Shown: positions 23,264-34,370 of the stretch, piece after piece | Position numbering within the stretch: the first letter of the stretch is position 1 | Layout of the letters: every line of letters starts with the position of its first letter | Source of the DNA: Massospora cicadina | Taxonomy: Eukaryota; Entomophthoromycota; Entomophthoromycetes; Entomophthorales; Entomophthoraceae | Assembly: GCA_022478985.1 (NCBI GenBank) | Contig: JAKSZP010013323.1 | Span: 85,451 to 149,450, forward strand | DNA: 64,000 nucleotides | Direction of reading: 5' to 3' | Made by a program: the position numbers and the translations under genes | The notes under the pieces: generated by a model | What the model saw: only the letters and a program-made list of their open reading frames with translations | Database searches by the model: none | Told to the model about the DNA's origin: nothing

Positions 23264-23936
23264 TGAGTTCAGTTGATCTGATTGATTTTAAGTCTACTTT
23301 ATGGAAATAAAAGTAAGGGGATTAGGAAACTCAACCACTGTCATAGCCGGTACTAAAATTTAAAAGTTTGTAAATTTTAGGCAAGGTTCTCGGTATTACC
23401 CGTCCACCAATCCTACCTCGAATAAAATAGATTCTAAGTGAATGTCTAACAATCGGGTTTCAAGTTTTATGCGATAGCTATTGTCAAAAAGTTGAGCTGG
23501 CAGATTTTATAAAATGTACCATGAAAATTTTCCCTAGCATTTTTATACAAATCTCTAACAAGTCCAAAACCATTTGATCCTCAAAATATATTTTCTGGAA
23601 GCAGGTATAAAAACCTGCTCCCCCTTTTTAATGAACATAAGTTAAGTTGGCCTTAAAACAATTTTCTAGTTTATTTACTTCCAATTCTTCCATATCCGCC
23701 TAAGAATCTCTGAATACAATTCCTGCAAATATCAGCCAGCGACCACCACCACATCAAAAAAGGTATACCTGATAATTGTGAACTATAACAAACTGCCAAA
23801 CTCAAATCATCAGCAAACTGTCATCATTCCCAACAGATTATGGATTCTGTTGAATATAACCAAAACCTTTGCAAAGTTTAATGATGAACCAAGTTACAAC
23901 CCTAGCCTTTATATATACTATGTTCATAAATATCAT
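23264..23936. other. CCT2 upstream region, AT-rich
   Basis: Presumed promoter and 5' UTR of CCT2 at the left. No other gene. An LTR-like TATA (GTATAAAAACCTG) appears near 23603, but no LTR ends could be placed around it. Confidence 0.4.
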
Positions 23937-24707
23937 TGTTGGAATCCTGGCACTAATGGTGCTCGCAGGTGCTTCTGGCACAGGATTTCAACAATAGTGT
24001 GGATGCTGGAGTATAAGAACATTTAACCGCTGTTAAAGATTTTAATAGAAAAATAACCACAAAATTTTTGATTACTATAATTTTAATAAAAAAGTGGGGA
24101 TAAAAGCAACCAATCCCTTATTAAATATTGACCCCTTAGTATTTAAGGTAAATGGAGGCTAAAAATAAGAGGAGCAAGAGAATTCGTAGCAGGCAGAGGG
24201 TAGCTCAATTAGGATTAATGATAATTTGACCTATCAGAAATCTCAAAAATCTTTTCACCTCAATAGGGCTTAATTTTAGGTGATTCAAAAGCTGGGATGA
24301 TGTATTCATGTGGTAATATCTTAATATAATCTCTCCAATCAGATAACTTGAAAATATTTTCAATTCAGCCTATTACCTAAGTTCTTATTTAATGATTAGC
24401 TAGTAAGCTATTTTAATCCCCAGGAACCCCCTTCAGGTCTATAAAAGAGGGTGATTTTCCCTCAGGTGGTAACACTAAAGCTAAGTTAGTGCTTGGATGG
24501 AATTCTAAGTCAGTTAGCCTATTTTGCCAGGGGTTTAGTATAACAATATTAACAGTATACAGGCTATTATGCTGAGGGCTAGTATTAGAATTATCATTAT
24601 GATTGAGGATATTCTGCCAAGCATAAGAATAGGAGATTTAAATATTTTTAGAGATATTTGACACTGAAACATCCTTATTAACTAGTTGTATATCCAATTG
24701 TCTGACA
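23937..24707 (-). repeat. Solo LTR of the 13265-20152 family
   Basis: Read on the minus strand it begins TGTCAGACAATTGGAT and ends GCCAGGATTCCAACA, with the conserved CCCTCTTTTATAGACC block in the middle, collinear with both LTRs of the 13265 element. Length 771 nt. Flanking five-mers are ATCAT (left) and ACCAT (right), four of five matching. This suits a solo LTR left by recombination between the two LTRs of an older insertion. Confidence 0.8.
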
Positions 24708-24933
24708 ACCATTAAAAAATTGTCTATACACCACTTCATTAATGCCTAAAAGCTTATAACACCTGGGGAAATGATTATAGAGTTAGCAATAAACAAAGAC
24801 TCCAAAAAGTACCCAAGCTATTAGTTATCAAGTGCAATAAGTGTATAGTATAGTGCACTTTAATATACATAAGACAAGTAATAAGTAATATGTACATCAA
24901 ATTCTACTTTTTACCATATTAATACATGAGCTT

Positions 24934-24990
24934 ACATCACATCGATGAATCCCCCCCCCTTGGGTTGGGACCATCTAGTACTAAAAAAAA
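24934..24990 (+). mobile_element. 57-nt LINE I 3'-tail insertion (first of a pair)
   Basis: Contains ACATCGATGAAT, a C-run, TTGGGTTGGGACCATCTAG and TACTA plus an A-run, collinear with the last 50 nt of LINE I. Flanked by AATACATGAGCTT at 24921-24933 and 24991-25003. Confidence 0.85.
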
Positions 24991-25003
24991 AATACATGAG
25001 CTT

Positions 25004-25050
25004 ACATCGATGAATTTCCCCCTTGGGTTGGGACCATCTAGTACTAAAAA
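25004..25050 (+). mobile_element. 47-nt LINE I 3'-tail insertion (second of a pair)
   Basis: Same tail as the preceding copy with a shorter C-run. It shares the AATACATGAGCTT repeat at 24991-25003 and has another copy at 25051-25063, so the target sequence occurs three times around two inserts. Confidence 0.85.
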
Positions 25051-26924
25051 AATACATGAGCTTGTTGTATTTAGCTTAAAAATATACTAATTTAAGCGCC
25101 TTCAAGGACCAATTTGATGATATAGGGATAATAGCATCAACAAGTACCTTATACCAATACCAGCTAAGATAAAGTCCTCATGTACTTTATAATGTATTTG
25201 AGAAACCTTACCTCAATGCATTTACTTGAAGTGCAACCTTCATGTTTAAATATACTATTAATATATGCTTTCCATACATGCAACTGATGATCTGGTACTA
25301 TTAAGACACCCCAAACTTCAAAATTGAAGCACACAATTAAAATATCACTAAAAATTGAAGTTATACCTAAGGTTCAAACTATTGAATCCCTATCCAGATA
25401 TGTAGCATAGACAAAAAATATGAACAGCCCAAATTTATTAATTATCCATACTCATTCTTGAGTTTCTCACAGAATAATAGATGCTGCAACAACTTCTTTA
25501 CTCAAGCCATCAATTCAAGCAATTCCAAAACCTTTATCTATGATTCAAGATAATTATTCTGATAGAATGTGAAAAGCACAAATTTGGAAACCAAACTAGG
25601 AGTTTGATGCTTAGTCTAGCTAAATCCTTCCAACCACTGCTTTACTAGAACTACCCTCAGCAGCAAGAACTTTAGGAAGACCCCTTAGAATTTTATACTT
25701 GAAATTTCTAGGTTTAGCTATCCATATAGGCCTTCAGCTCAACCCAACCCTGATACTTGACAGTTATCATCAATGAAATTATTTATAGCAGAGAAATGTA
25801 AAGGAAGAAGAGATAGCTAACATATGAAAAATGTTTGCAAGAACATCAAAGAATAAAAGGCTGAATAACTTTTTCTCAAGCTTTTAACAAATATTAAACA
25901 CAAAGAACTTCTGGGAGAATACCATCAGGAAAGATTGAGTTCAAGTCAGTTCAGACATAAATTGACCCTTGGATGAGTCTGATGAAAATTAGTGGAACCT
26001 ACCACCTAATAACTCCATTGATCCATCCATTGTCTCAAAAGATACAAAGGGTAAAATTAAATCTGGAACTCCCCTAACAAGTACAAGGGATTCCATCCAG
26101 TCAAAAACTATGCATAGTGTTCCCTTGAGGATCCAGGAAGATCTTGCCAGTCAAAAGGATTAGTATCCTCAATAAGACACATCCCTCTGAGAAATATAAA
26201 TATTATCATTTAAGTAAATAAATACGCTTTACTCTGTATTGCCTAGTTTAAATAATTTTCAAAATACACTTTACATAGTGACAATTCATTCCACTATGAA
26301 GCCCACAAATGTTAAATGACTATAATTGTTTAGCCTTCAAAGTAACCAGCAATAAATTATGAGAAAGTCCTAAAAACTGTTGCTCCCTGACAGATGTCAT
26401 TCCAAGATTACCAGGTGAAGATGTACCTTCCCAAAGGTGAATCATTCCAGTGGAGATAATAACCCCCAAAAAGAGAAAAACATGAGTGTAATATGATGGG
26501 TCCATTTCAACCATCAAGTTATTTTAAAAAACAAGAGAAATTTAAAATTTACAGCGCCAATAACCTTTAGCCTTTTGGCCCCAGATGATAAAACTATTAG
26601 ATACAACCAGCCAAAGTATCCTAAACTGTGGAGGCTTTAATTTATGGAGCAATAAAGCCTAAAGGACAAACTAATTGGGAGTTTCTACCCAGGTTTCAAT
26701 TGAAATAATGTACTTGTACGCCACAGCTGCATTCCCAAGCACTGCAGTGAGGTTGTCTTAACTGAGTCATATCTTCATCTATTTGTCCACCTTGCTCTCC
26801 ACCACCAGCTACAGCTCATAGGATAGCATCATATGAAATTTAAAGACAATTTAGCCTAACCCAGCCGCTTCATTCCCTACTCCTTGAACTGCATGGGACT
26901 GCATCCCACTTTGGTTTGGAGAAT

Positions 26925-27335
26925 CATGAGGCCATTATAGACAATAGAAGAGAGATTTATGAGCTAAAAAGCCAACTTATTCAAATTGATAATGAAGCTG
27001 GTGGGGTTTTATGTAACAGAATTACTATACAACTTGCTGGTGCTTCAGTGGCCCTACATGAATGATTGGAACAAGCTGTGGCTGACTTAGTAGCTCAGTG
27101 AACTAACCAACAACGATTAAAAAGGCTTAAATTGACAACTTGACTGATTAGATTTACCAAATCAACAATAAGCTGATCCCAATATGTTTCTGAACCTAAT
27201 ATACAAGAAGGACTCAGAGGCTCAGAGTGCCCCCATGGTTCCAATGGTCCTCTAGGACCCCTAGAGATTTTTAAAGTATTGTGTCAATCCAAGACAAAGA
27301 CTATGAAACCTGCATCTTAACCAGTAATGCCAATT
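26925..27335 (+). pseudogene. Coiled-coil-like coding relic, possibly gag
   Basis: One plus-strand frame reads HEAIIDNRREIYELKSQLIQ, then LCNRITIQLAGASVALHE, several stops, then CPHGSNGPLGPLEIFKV. The heptad-like charged start and following linker resemble the gag N-terminus of LTR elements, but no diagnostic motif is present and I do not recognise the family. At least four in-frame stops. Confidence 0.3.
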
Positions 27336-27754
27336 GAGGGGAAGTAGCTTATAGTAACTAGATGGATGTTAAAGAAAACTATTAAAAGGAGTGAAAGCAT
27401 AGCAGGGTGGTTTCTGCTCCACTCTGGGTTGGGTTTTGATTGACACAGGTTTGAAACCAGCATAGGCAAAAAAACTTGGCATGGCATATCTGTCCCAAAG
27501 TTGATCTGCCTCATTTAATTTTTAAATTTTAAAATTCTAAATATAATAAGTTACCATATACAGATAAAAAATTCTTAACTCATATTGGTAAGGCCTGCTT
27601 AAAATATCAAATAATGATAAAATCGCCCTATTTTGATATTTAAGTTATAAAACTCAAAGATTATAATCTCAGAAGCTCTACTAAGCATCAATACCAAAGC
27701 TTTAATAAAGACCCTCTTAAATTCTAAGATCAAAACGCATGGCCATCCCACATT

Positions 27755-27784
27755 CTTGGGTTGAGCCCCACTAGTACTAAAAAA
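27755..27784 (+). repeat. Divergent LINE I tail
   Basis: CTTGGGTTGAGCCCCACTAG followed by TACTA and an A-run. It aligns with the LINE I terminus with several substitutions. No target duplication could be found, so it may be older or part of a larger decayed copy. Confidence 0.5.
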
Positions 27785-29242
27785 TTTTATAATTTGTGAT
27801 ATAAAATATTTAGCATCCATCCTCTTAGATCCTAAAGACTATGACTATGATAGCTCTACTGCTATCTCTCTTAGAGTCATAAGACCCATGATAATTGGAC
27901 AACCCCAACCTTAATGTTTTGCAAACGCTAATTTTTTTATTATTTACTTAATTTAAATTGCCTGAGATTTATGTCTGTTAATTCTTTTGCCCCATCATCA
28001 ACGCCGAAGATAAAATCTTGTACATTGCTTTAAATTCCTTGGCCTACACACTAAAAATGAAGTTTATGTTTCATATTCTCTATGATAATTTATTACTCCA
28101 CTTGTTGCAAGGTTTTAATTCTTATAGCAATCATGTCCAATGTTTATATGTTTGAAATGTATTGCTGAATCTTCTGAGCCAAGATTAGTTTATAAAGCTG
28201 ACTTCCTCTTTCTTTTTTAAATAAACCTAAACCTGAAAAATGTGATGACACTCACTTATAAATTCCTTATATATACTTATTTCTAAATATAAGCTGCATT
28301 ACTGTAATCTAGTAAATGTACACTACATTCTCAATATTGGAGCACCTTTGATTTAAAGCTTGGTATTTACAATATCTGCCGCCTCTTGTGTTTTCACCTT
28401 ACTTTTCTACACCTTATTACCTGCCTAAAAATTTGCTTTATTAACTAAATAAAGTATAGATATCCTATCACGCCATTTCCATTATTAACAAAGTTATTAT
28501 GCTTATAAGGCTTTTTTTATTGCCTTATACAATCTATCTTCCAAATCTTCTCCTAACCCTAATTTCCTAAGTGTTTTTATGTTGAAAGTATCTGGCTTTT
28601 ATGCAGCAAAATTTTTAAACTACATAGCCAAAAAATCACAATTTACTTTAGGTATTTTCTTCCATTTCATCACCCTTTTTCCCAAATTTATCCAAAATCC
28701 CAAATCTCATATCCCTTTCTATTAAATTTCATGGTACAACTATTGGATTTTTCCATGAAGTTTAATTTTCCATCCTTTTACACTGGCTCTCCTTTTACAT
28801 ATTTCTAAAAAAAATTTGATACTCTTTTCCTTTGTTAATTGAAGTTAGGTTATCATGGGTAGAGCACGTCTTAATTAATAAAATTTGAAAAGACTTCTGA
28901 CTAATTAGGGAAGCAGCCAATTAAGGCATGCCTATAGTTTCTTCCAATACTAATCTCATGAAAATTTAGTAATATGACCCTTTCTCTATTGTACAAATTC
29001 AGAAACCTGCAACCTAAGAAGAGGATGTAGCACCCAATAACAGTGTTAACCCCTCTTTCAGGATTTAACATAGTCTGGATAAAGCCTCAACTTGGAACTT
29101 CAGATCTATCTATTACTTAAATAAATCTTGTCTTATACTTACTATTATTTAATTGATCAATGATTTGTTGGACTTAAGGCTCAAAATTATCATTATTTTA
29201 AGTTATTTAGCAAAAGTTTAGTTCAATTGATATTGTTATGAT

Positions 29243-30126
29243 TGTCATGTTTACATGACCTAATTGAAAGCACCAGCAGCAAAGATAAGGCTGGGCAGGA
29301 GGTCCAAAATGTCAAGTTGCAGGACCTTCCTGACCTAAAGCATCTTGGACCAACGCTGAGTACAGGCCAGATATGCCCAGGTTGGTCCAGGTGAGGTGCA
29401 TAACGCCCAGCCCCTTGTTACAACTTAAGCAATAAACCAGAAAAGTTACCATCTAAATAATGACAGCACATTTCAGTTACTCAGTGAACAGGGGTTCAGA
29501 ACCCGTTCAGTTTACAAAATTTCTAACATGAGTCACCCTCACTTCAATCAATTACCCAAGTTTGGACAATTTTAAGTATAGTACCCCATAATATGGAATT
29601 GTGCGCTTATTGGTACACTTTGGCTTAGCACCACTCTCAGTAGATGATTCCCCCATTTTTGTTTATTTATAAAATTCTTTGATAACAACCTTCCTCATTG
29701 GTTGTCTTTCCTTTAATAAACCCCATTAGTTTTACGTTTTTCCTTATGTTGACTTGGGTGAACCTGTGCATGGACCTCTTTGAGGAGGTCTTGCATAACA
29801 TTAGCCAATTTAATTGCCTTAAAATTGCAACCACATCTAGGACACCGCTGGGCCTCCCAGGCTCCCTCCAGACTGAGGCGCTCATGCACTCTAGCCCTGC
29901 TCAAAGCTTTGTTATGAACGCCCCTTTAGATCATAGCCAAGTTGGCTGTTTGTTTGATCTATATTAATGTTTATTGCGTTAACCACCCTTACCCTATGTA
30001 ACTTAAGCTTGAGAACCTCTGCAGGGCTATCCTTCCTTTGATACTGACATGTAATTCCCTTGCATTGGGCTTGTGCACTATGCACCACCACGCTGGAAAC
30101 TGGAGAGTTATAGACACTCTCTGACA
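29243..30126 (+). repeat. 5' LTR of chromovirus copy B
   Basis: 884 nt from TGTCATGTTTACATGACC to ACACTCTCTGACA. A near-palindrome GTCATGTTTACATGAC sits at the very start and is repeated in the 3' LTR. TATA-like TTATTTATAAAATTC near 29668. An open frame of unknown role follows it (see 29698-29967). Confidence 0.9.
29698..29967 (+). CDS. LTR-internal open reading frame
   Basis: 89-codon frame in the LTR with the phrase TWVNLCMDLFEEV. The equivalent frame in the solo LTR at 60207-61097 has PWVNLVDLFREV and stays open for 148 codons; that in the LTR at 62713-63605 has VVDLFREVSNYV. Copy A on the minus strand has VPWSDLCTDLFEEI. The frame lies downstream of the TATA-like site, so it would be in the 5' leader of the element RNA. 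No known domain; it may be a leader ORF or chance conservation of a young LTR family. Confidence 0.4.
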   Translation: MVVFPLINPISFTFFLMLTWVNLCMDLFEEVLHNISQFNCLKIATTSRTPLGLPGSLQTEALMHSSPAQSFVMNAPLDHSQVGCLFDLY

Positions 30127-30660
30127 TTATGCAACCAAGCTCATTTTTTACATGCAAAAACATTTTCTGTGTGGGATTTTATATGAAGTGCAAATTGGGT
30201 GCACAGCTGTTGGTCATGGCCGCAGTTGGGCTCACCTCTGTTTTCTCATTTTGCCAATAGTTGAAGCATCTTAGCGTTATTCTTGTTGCCTCCAATTTGG
30301 AAGTACCCACCCTTCTTGCTCATACATGGTAGATATGGTTGCTTTATGATATGAGAGTCATAATTCCCCAACTTTCCACCAAAATTAACAAAATTAACAC
30401 AAATAAACTGGTTTTTCTTTGGCACCACATTAAGATGGTGCAGGCAAGATTATCTTTGAAGGCCTGGTGGTGATAGCTTTGGATAACGTCATACAACCCA
30501 TAACCAAAATGGATATGAGGTCATTTGCAGACCAAAACGCGTTTTTATAATGACATTTCACTTATACAATCAATACATATATCTTCTCTATTATGGTTCA
30601 GATATGTAATCCATTTCAGTGTATCAAATCATCTCAGAGAACCCACGCTTGACCACAACC

Positions 30661-31000
30661 ATGATCCGCAGAACACAGAACGTGGAGAAGGAGTTACTTC
30701 TTTATTATAAAAATGTTTGTGCAGTTGCTGAAGATATGATTGGATATGTGATCTCAGTAGTAATAGTGGCCAACTATCCCTCTCCATTCTATCATCAAAA
30801 ATGTATCCTGGAGGCATGCTAATGTCTGTAGAAGATTTTAGTTGAAGTATTGGCGTTGTCAGCTATAAATAAAGATTATTCAGGATATTTTTGTTGACTG
30901 CTACCCTTTCGTCCTCTTTAGGGAAAATCAGCATTTCTATTTTAGTAATACAGGAGCCTCTGAGAATTTTGAGGTTCAATACCTAGCTGACTAACTTGAG
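30661..31000 (+). pseudogene. Aspartic protease fragment of copy B
   Basis: Peptide from MIRRTQNVEKELLL (30661) homologous to the minus-strand peptide at 242-562. After a frameshift it continues to an FSNTGASENFEV phrase near 30940, an inactivated D-T-G-A motif. It precedes the RT as in all Ty3/gypsy elements. Confidence 0.55.
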
Positions 31001-31079
31001 CTGAGTTTCTTGCCAGGTGGTATGGTTAGGGAAGGGGCTTCATGAGGTATCCCATGCTTAATATTATAGGGTTAGTGGA

Positions 31080-32015
31080 TTATCAAGTTGGAAAATATCA
31101 TTTGTCTGACCTCTTCCAGGCTATCAAAAACCGCTTGTTCCCCATCATTTTGGGTGTAGAGTGGTGACGAAAGTTTGACTTCAGAACCAACTTGAAAGAC
31201 AATACCTTGTCCTTAACTTTTAATAAGGGACATGAGGTAGTTGTACCTTTGGCTGAAGCAAACTTTCAGGGTGATTTGCCCCACTGGCCCAATATCAAAG
31301 CACTCAGTATTGCTCTGTTGCTGAAGCCTTCTTTGAAGGTTCCCTTAACTTCCTGTTTGGAGGGGTTGAAATCTTCATTTGATTTTTCTTCAGTCAATGT
31401 ACTACCAGCCCATTCAGAGTTTGATTACAAGTTCAAGCTCACTATGAATCTGGTGCATATATCTTTCCAAATTTACCCTTTGACTGTGTGGGAGTAAGCA
31501 GCTATAGATGTGTGAGTTAAGGAGCAAATAGTCAAATGCACAATTTTTCAGTGAACCTCCCCAGTCTGCTCCCCATTTCTCTTTGTGAAGAAAGCTGATG
31601 GTACCTTATGCCCATGCATAGATTATGAAAATCTCAACAACGTCACAGTACCAAACTTGCATCCATCCTACTGGATTCACAGATTGCACTCTATGTGGAG
31701 AATGCAAGAGTTTTCTTCAAGATGGATTTTTTGTATGTGTTCAATCAGATCCATATCAAGAAGGACCAGGAGTGGTTAATTGCATTCCAAACCAAAAAAG
31801 GATTTTTTTTATTTTTGGTTATGCCCTTTGGGCTTAAACATGCCCCTGCTATTTATCAATGTTGTATTGATGCAGCTTTGGGGGACCTGCTGGTGGTATG
31901 CATGGTAGCCTACATGTATAATATTCTGTTATCTTCCCCTGACAATGAGTTTCATGCAGTAAACCTTCAGCTGGTGGTGGAGCATTTGAGGGTAACTGGC
32001 CTTACATTAAAATAA
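31080..32015 (+). pseudogene. Reverse transcriptase of copy B, inactive
   Basis: Frame 31192-31497 is the protease-RT linker. From 31585 comes [20 protein letters not shown], the gypsy RT palm block. In 31695-32015 follow [27 protein letters not shown] and VAYMYNILLSSPDNEF. The last corresponds to V-x-Y-L-D-D-I-L-I-x-S with both catalytic aspartates lost. Two frame changes between blocks. Confidence 0.82.
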
Positions 32016-32695
32016 TTAAATAAATTCTTCAAGTACCAGGTCACATTTCTGGGCAACGTCATGTTTAATCAAGGGCACATGATAACTCCAGACAAGGAGA
32101 AGACAATTTGTGAGTGGCCCACTCTAACTTCAGTTAAGAAATTGAGGAGTTTTTTGGGGATGTTTGCGTTCCTTAAAAAATCACACCAAATCTTTTTGAA
32201 ATGGTGGCGCTTTTTTATAAAGCAAGTGGGGCAAAGGTGCTCCAGTGGTTCCCAACTTTTCAGGATGCCTTCCCAGCAGTAAAGTGTACTCTGTTGTCTA
32301 TGTCCGTCCTTTGCCATGTTGACCCCAAAAAAGAGTTCATTGTTGCTTCTATTGCCTTCAACTTTGCCATAGCGGTGGCCTTATTACAAGTAGTTAAAGA
32401 TGGAATAAAGCATTCGGTGGGATATTTTTCCAGGAAGATGTCTCTGACAGAGTTAAATTACGCCATATATGATAAAGAGTTACTAGCAGAGGTTGAGGCG
32501 CTAACTTATTGGCTTCATCACTTGCATGGCTCCTCCAAAACTTTCCATGTATGTACAGATCACCATGCCTTGCTGTACTACTGTGCCCCACATGTCCTAA
32601 CCTCATGGCAAACCCGTTGGCATGAGACCCTTTCCCAATTTGCATTCCTTGTGAGATTATCAAGGACAAAGAGAATGGTTGGGAGAATGCTTTGA
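32016..32695 (+). pseudogene. RT connection and RNase H of copy B, inactive
   Basis: After the RT, LRSFLGMFAFLKK is the RT thumb/connection block. Frame 32201-32695 has VASIAFNFAIAVALLQ (the TDASxxAxG block with the catalytic Asp gone), VGYFSRKMSLTELNYAIYDK, ELLAEVEALTYWLHHLHG and VCTDHHALLYY. RNase H would degrade the RNA template during reverse transcription. Spans are by frame and motif. Confidence 0.8.
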
Positions 32696-32999
32696 GCCAC
32701 AACCCTACACTAGCTCCCAATTCTAAGGAGGTAGATGTACATAATACCCATTTGATAATTCCACCAGGTAAGATTATGGCTCATCTTCTCTCTCACTCAG
32801 CCCACAGGCCAGTGCTTGCTCTTCTGGAGAATGTGGAGGAATATGGTATGTTTATAAAGGTAGTACTTTCACAGCCTTTATCAGCTGAATATACTATGGT
32901 CTTTGCTAAGAGTGCATTGAATCAGGAGGATATTAGCAGGGGTTATCACGTGAAGGATGAGATGGTGTGGTTTCAGGGGCGCTTATAGGATCCCGCTGG

Positions 33000-33835
33000 A
33001 CCACTTTACCTGTAAATCATTCAGTACCATCATGATGGAATCACCGTTGGTCATCCTGAAAAGGTGAAGACTCTAGAGCTAATTCGCCACACTTAAAATT
33101 GGAAGGAGTTGGCCGCACAGGTGGGCAGGTACTGTAAAGAGTGCCTGGTCTGCAATTAAATGAACCCAAATTGATAGCCATTATCAGGGCTGTTGGTACC
33201 AGCTTAAAAGGCTGAAAAGCCTTGGACTTCTCTATTGGTTGATTTTATTTTGGAATTGCCTGTATCTGATGGCTACAATGCTATCATGGTGGTGGTGGGG
33301 CGCTTTACAAGATTCTCCTACTTTATTCCCTGCAGAACCACATTCATTATAGCTGAGATAGCTAGGCTCTTTGTCACTCATGTGTTTGCTCTTCATGGGG
33401 TCACCCAAAAAATAATGAGCAATTGTGGACCTCAGTTTAACTCTGTCTTTTAGAAAAGTTGTGTGAGACTCTTCAGATTTGACACTGCCGTTCAACTGCC
33501 TATGACCCCTAATCAGATGGGCAGACTGAACGAGTGAACCAGAGTCTCAAACAGTTCTTGCAGTGTTATACTGCCGCAGATCAATTAGACTGAGTTTCCC
33601 ATCTCCCATGGCCCAATTCAGTTATAACAACGCCCAACATGCATCAATTTGGTGTTCCCCTTCTTTACCAACTATGGCTTCAATCCTGCCTTTAACATGG
33701 ATCCCAGTTGTGGATCCAAAGTGGAAGTGGTGGTGGACTTTGCTAAAAATTATCAAAAAAGTACACCAGGGGGTGAGCACAAATTTAGATGCAGCCATGC
33801 AGGCTCATAAGGAGAACGCTGATGGTAAGAGATGA
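33000..33835 (+). pseudogene. Integrase of copy B, inactive
   Basis: Zinc-binding module: HHDGITVGHP near 33030 and CKECLVCN near 33136. The core follows in frame 33235-33453: VDFILELPVSDGYNAIMVVV, GRFTRFSYFIPC and IMSNCGPQFNS, where Gly and Asn replace the first two catalytic Asp positions. Near 33480-33550 the phrase TERVNQSLKQF appears after a frameshift. Integrase would insert the cDNA; here it is dead. Confidence 0.8.
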
Positions 33836-34054
33836 GTTGGACCAGCGTATAAGAAATGAGATCTCATGTTGCTGGATGCTAAAAACATCTTAATCAAGCA
33901 ACCATGCAAAAAAAACTGGGACCAAAGAGAATTGGGCTTTATTACATTGTCAGAAAGGTGGGTCACATCTCATATCAGTTAGATCTCCCCTTCTCGTTTT
34001 AAATTTTTCAGTCCTCCACAAAAGCAAGCTTATGTTTGAGGGCCCCCACCAGAA

Positions 34055-34324
34055 ATGCTCAATGCTTATCTCATAGATGGGGCGCTGGAGTGGGAAGTGG
34101 AGAAGATTGTAGTCTCTCATCAGGTAAAAAGAAGAATCAATTATCTTGTATCCTGGAAGCGATTTGATGCATTAAAGAACTGTTGGGTTCCAGCACATAA
34201 CTTCACCCATGCACAAGATCTAATTGTAGCTTTCCATGAGCGTTTCCCTGAGGCTACCGTACCTCAGTCTAAGCAAACAATCACTGCTATGAAGTTGGTC
34301 CCTGCCCACAAAAACTTTTTTTAG
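34055..34324 (+). pseudogene. C-terminal chromodomain of copy B
   Basis: 89-codon frame containing EWEVEKIVVSHQVKRRINYL, then VSWKRFDALKNCWVP and HNFTHAQDLIVAFHERFP. This is the chromodomain pattern (E-W/Y-E-V-E-x-I, Y-L-V-x-W-K, W-x-P, F). In chromoviruses it directs integration to modified histones. The domain itself looks intact, but the upstream polyprotein is broken. Confidence 0.82.
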
Positions 34325-34351
34325 CAAATGCCCCTGGAGGGGGTGGAGACC

Positions 34352-34368
34352 AAAAAAGAGGAGAGGGT
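34352..34368 (+). other. Polypurine tract of copy B
   Basis: AAAAAAGAGGAGAGGGT two bases before the TG of the 3' LTR. Confidence 0.7.
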
Positions 34369-34370
34369 AA

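Larger units (their letters stand above)
25064..29242. other. AT-rich region without recognisable genes
   Basis: Mostly AT-rich non-coding sequence. The only coding-like patch is near 26925-27335 (listed). One divergent LINE tail lies at 27755-27784. Confidence 0.4.

Noticed and set aside
24921..25063. Three direct repeats with two spacers, considered as a CRISPR-like array.
   Set aside because: The spacers are nearly identical to each other and to the LINE I tail; the repeats are target-site duplications in a eukaryotic genome.
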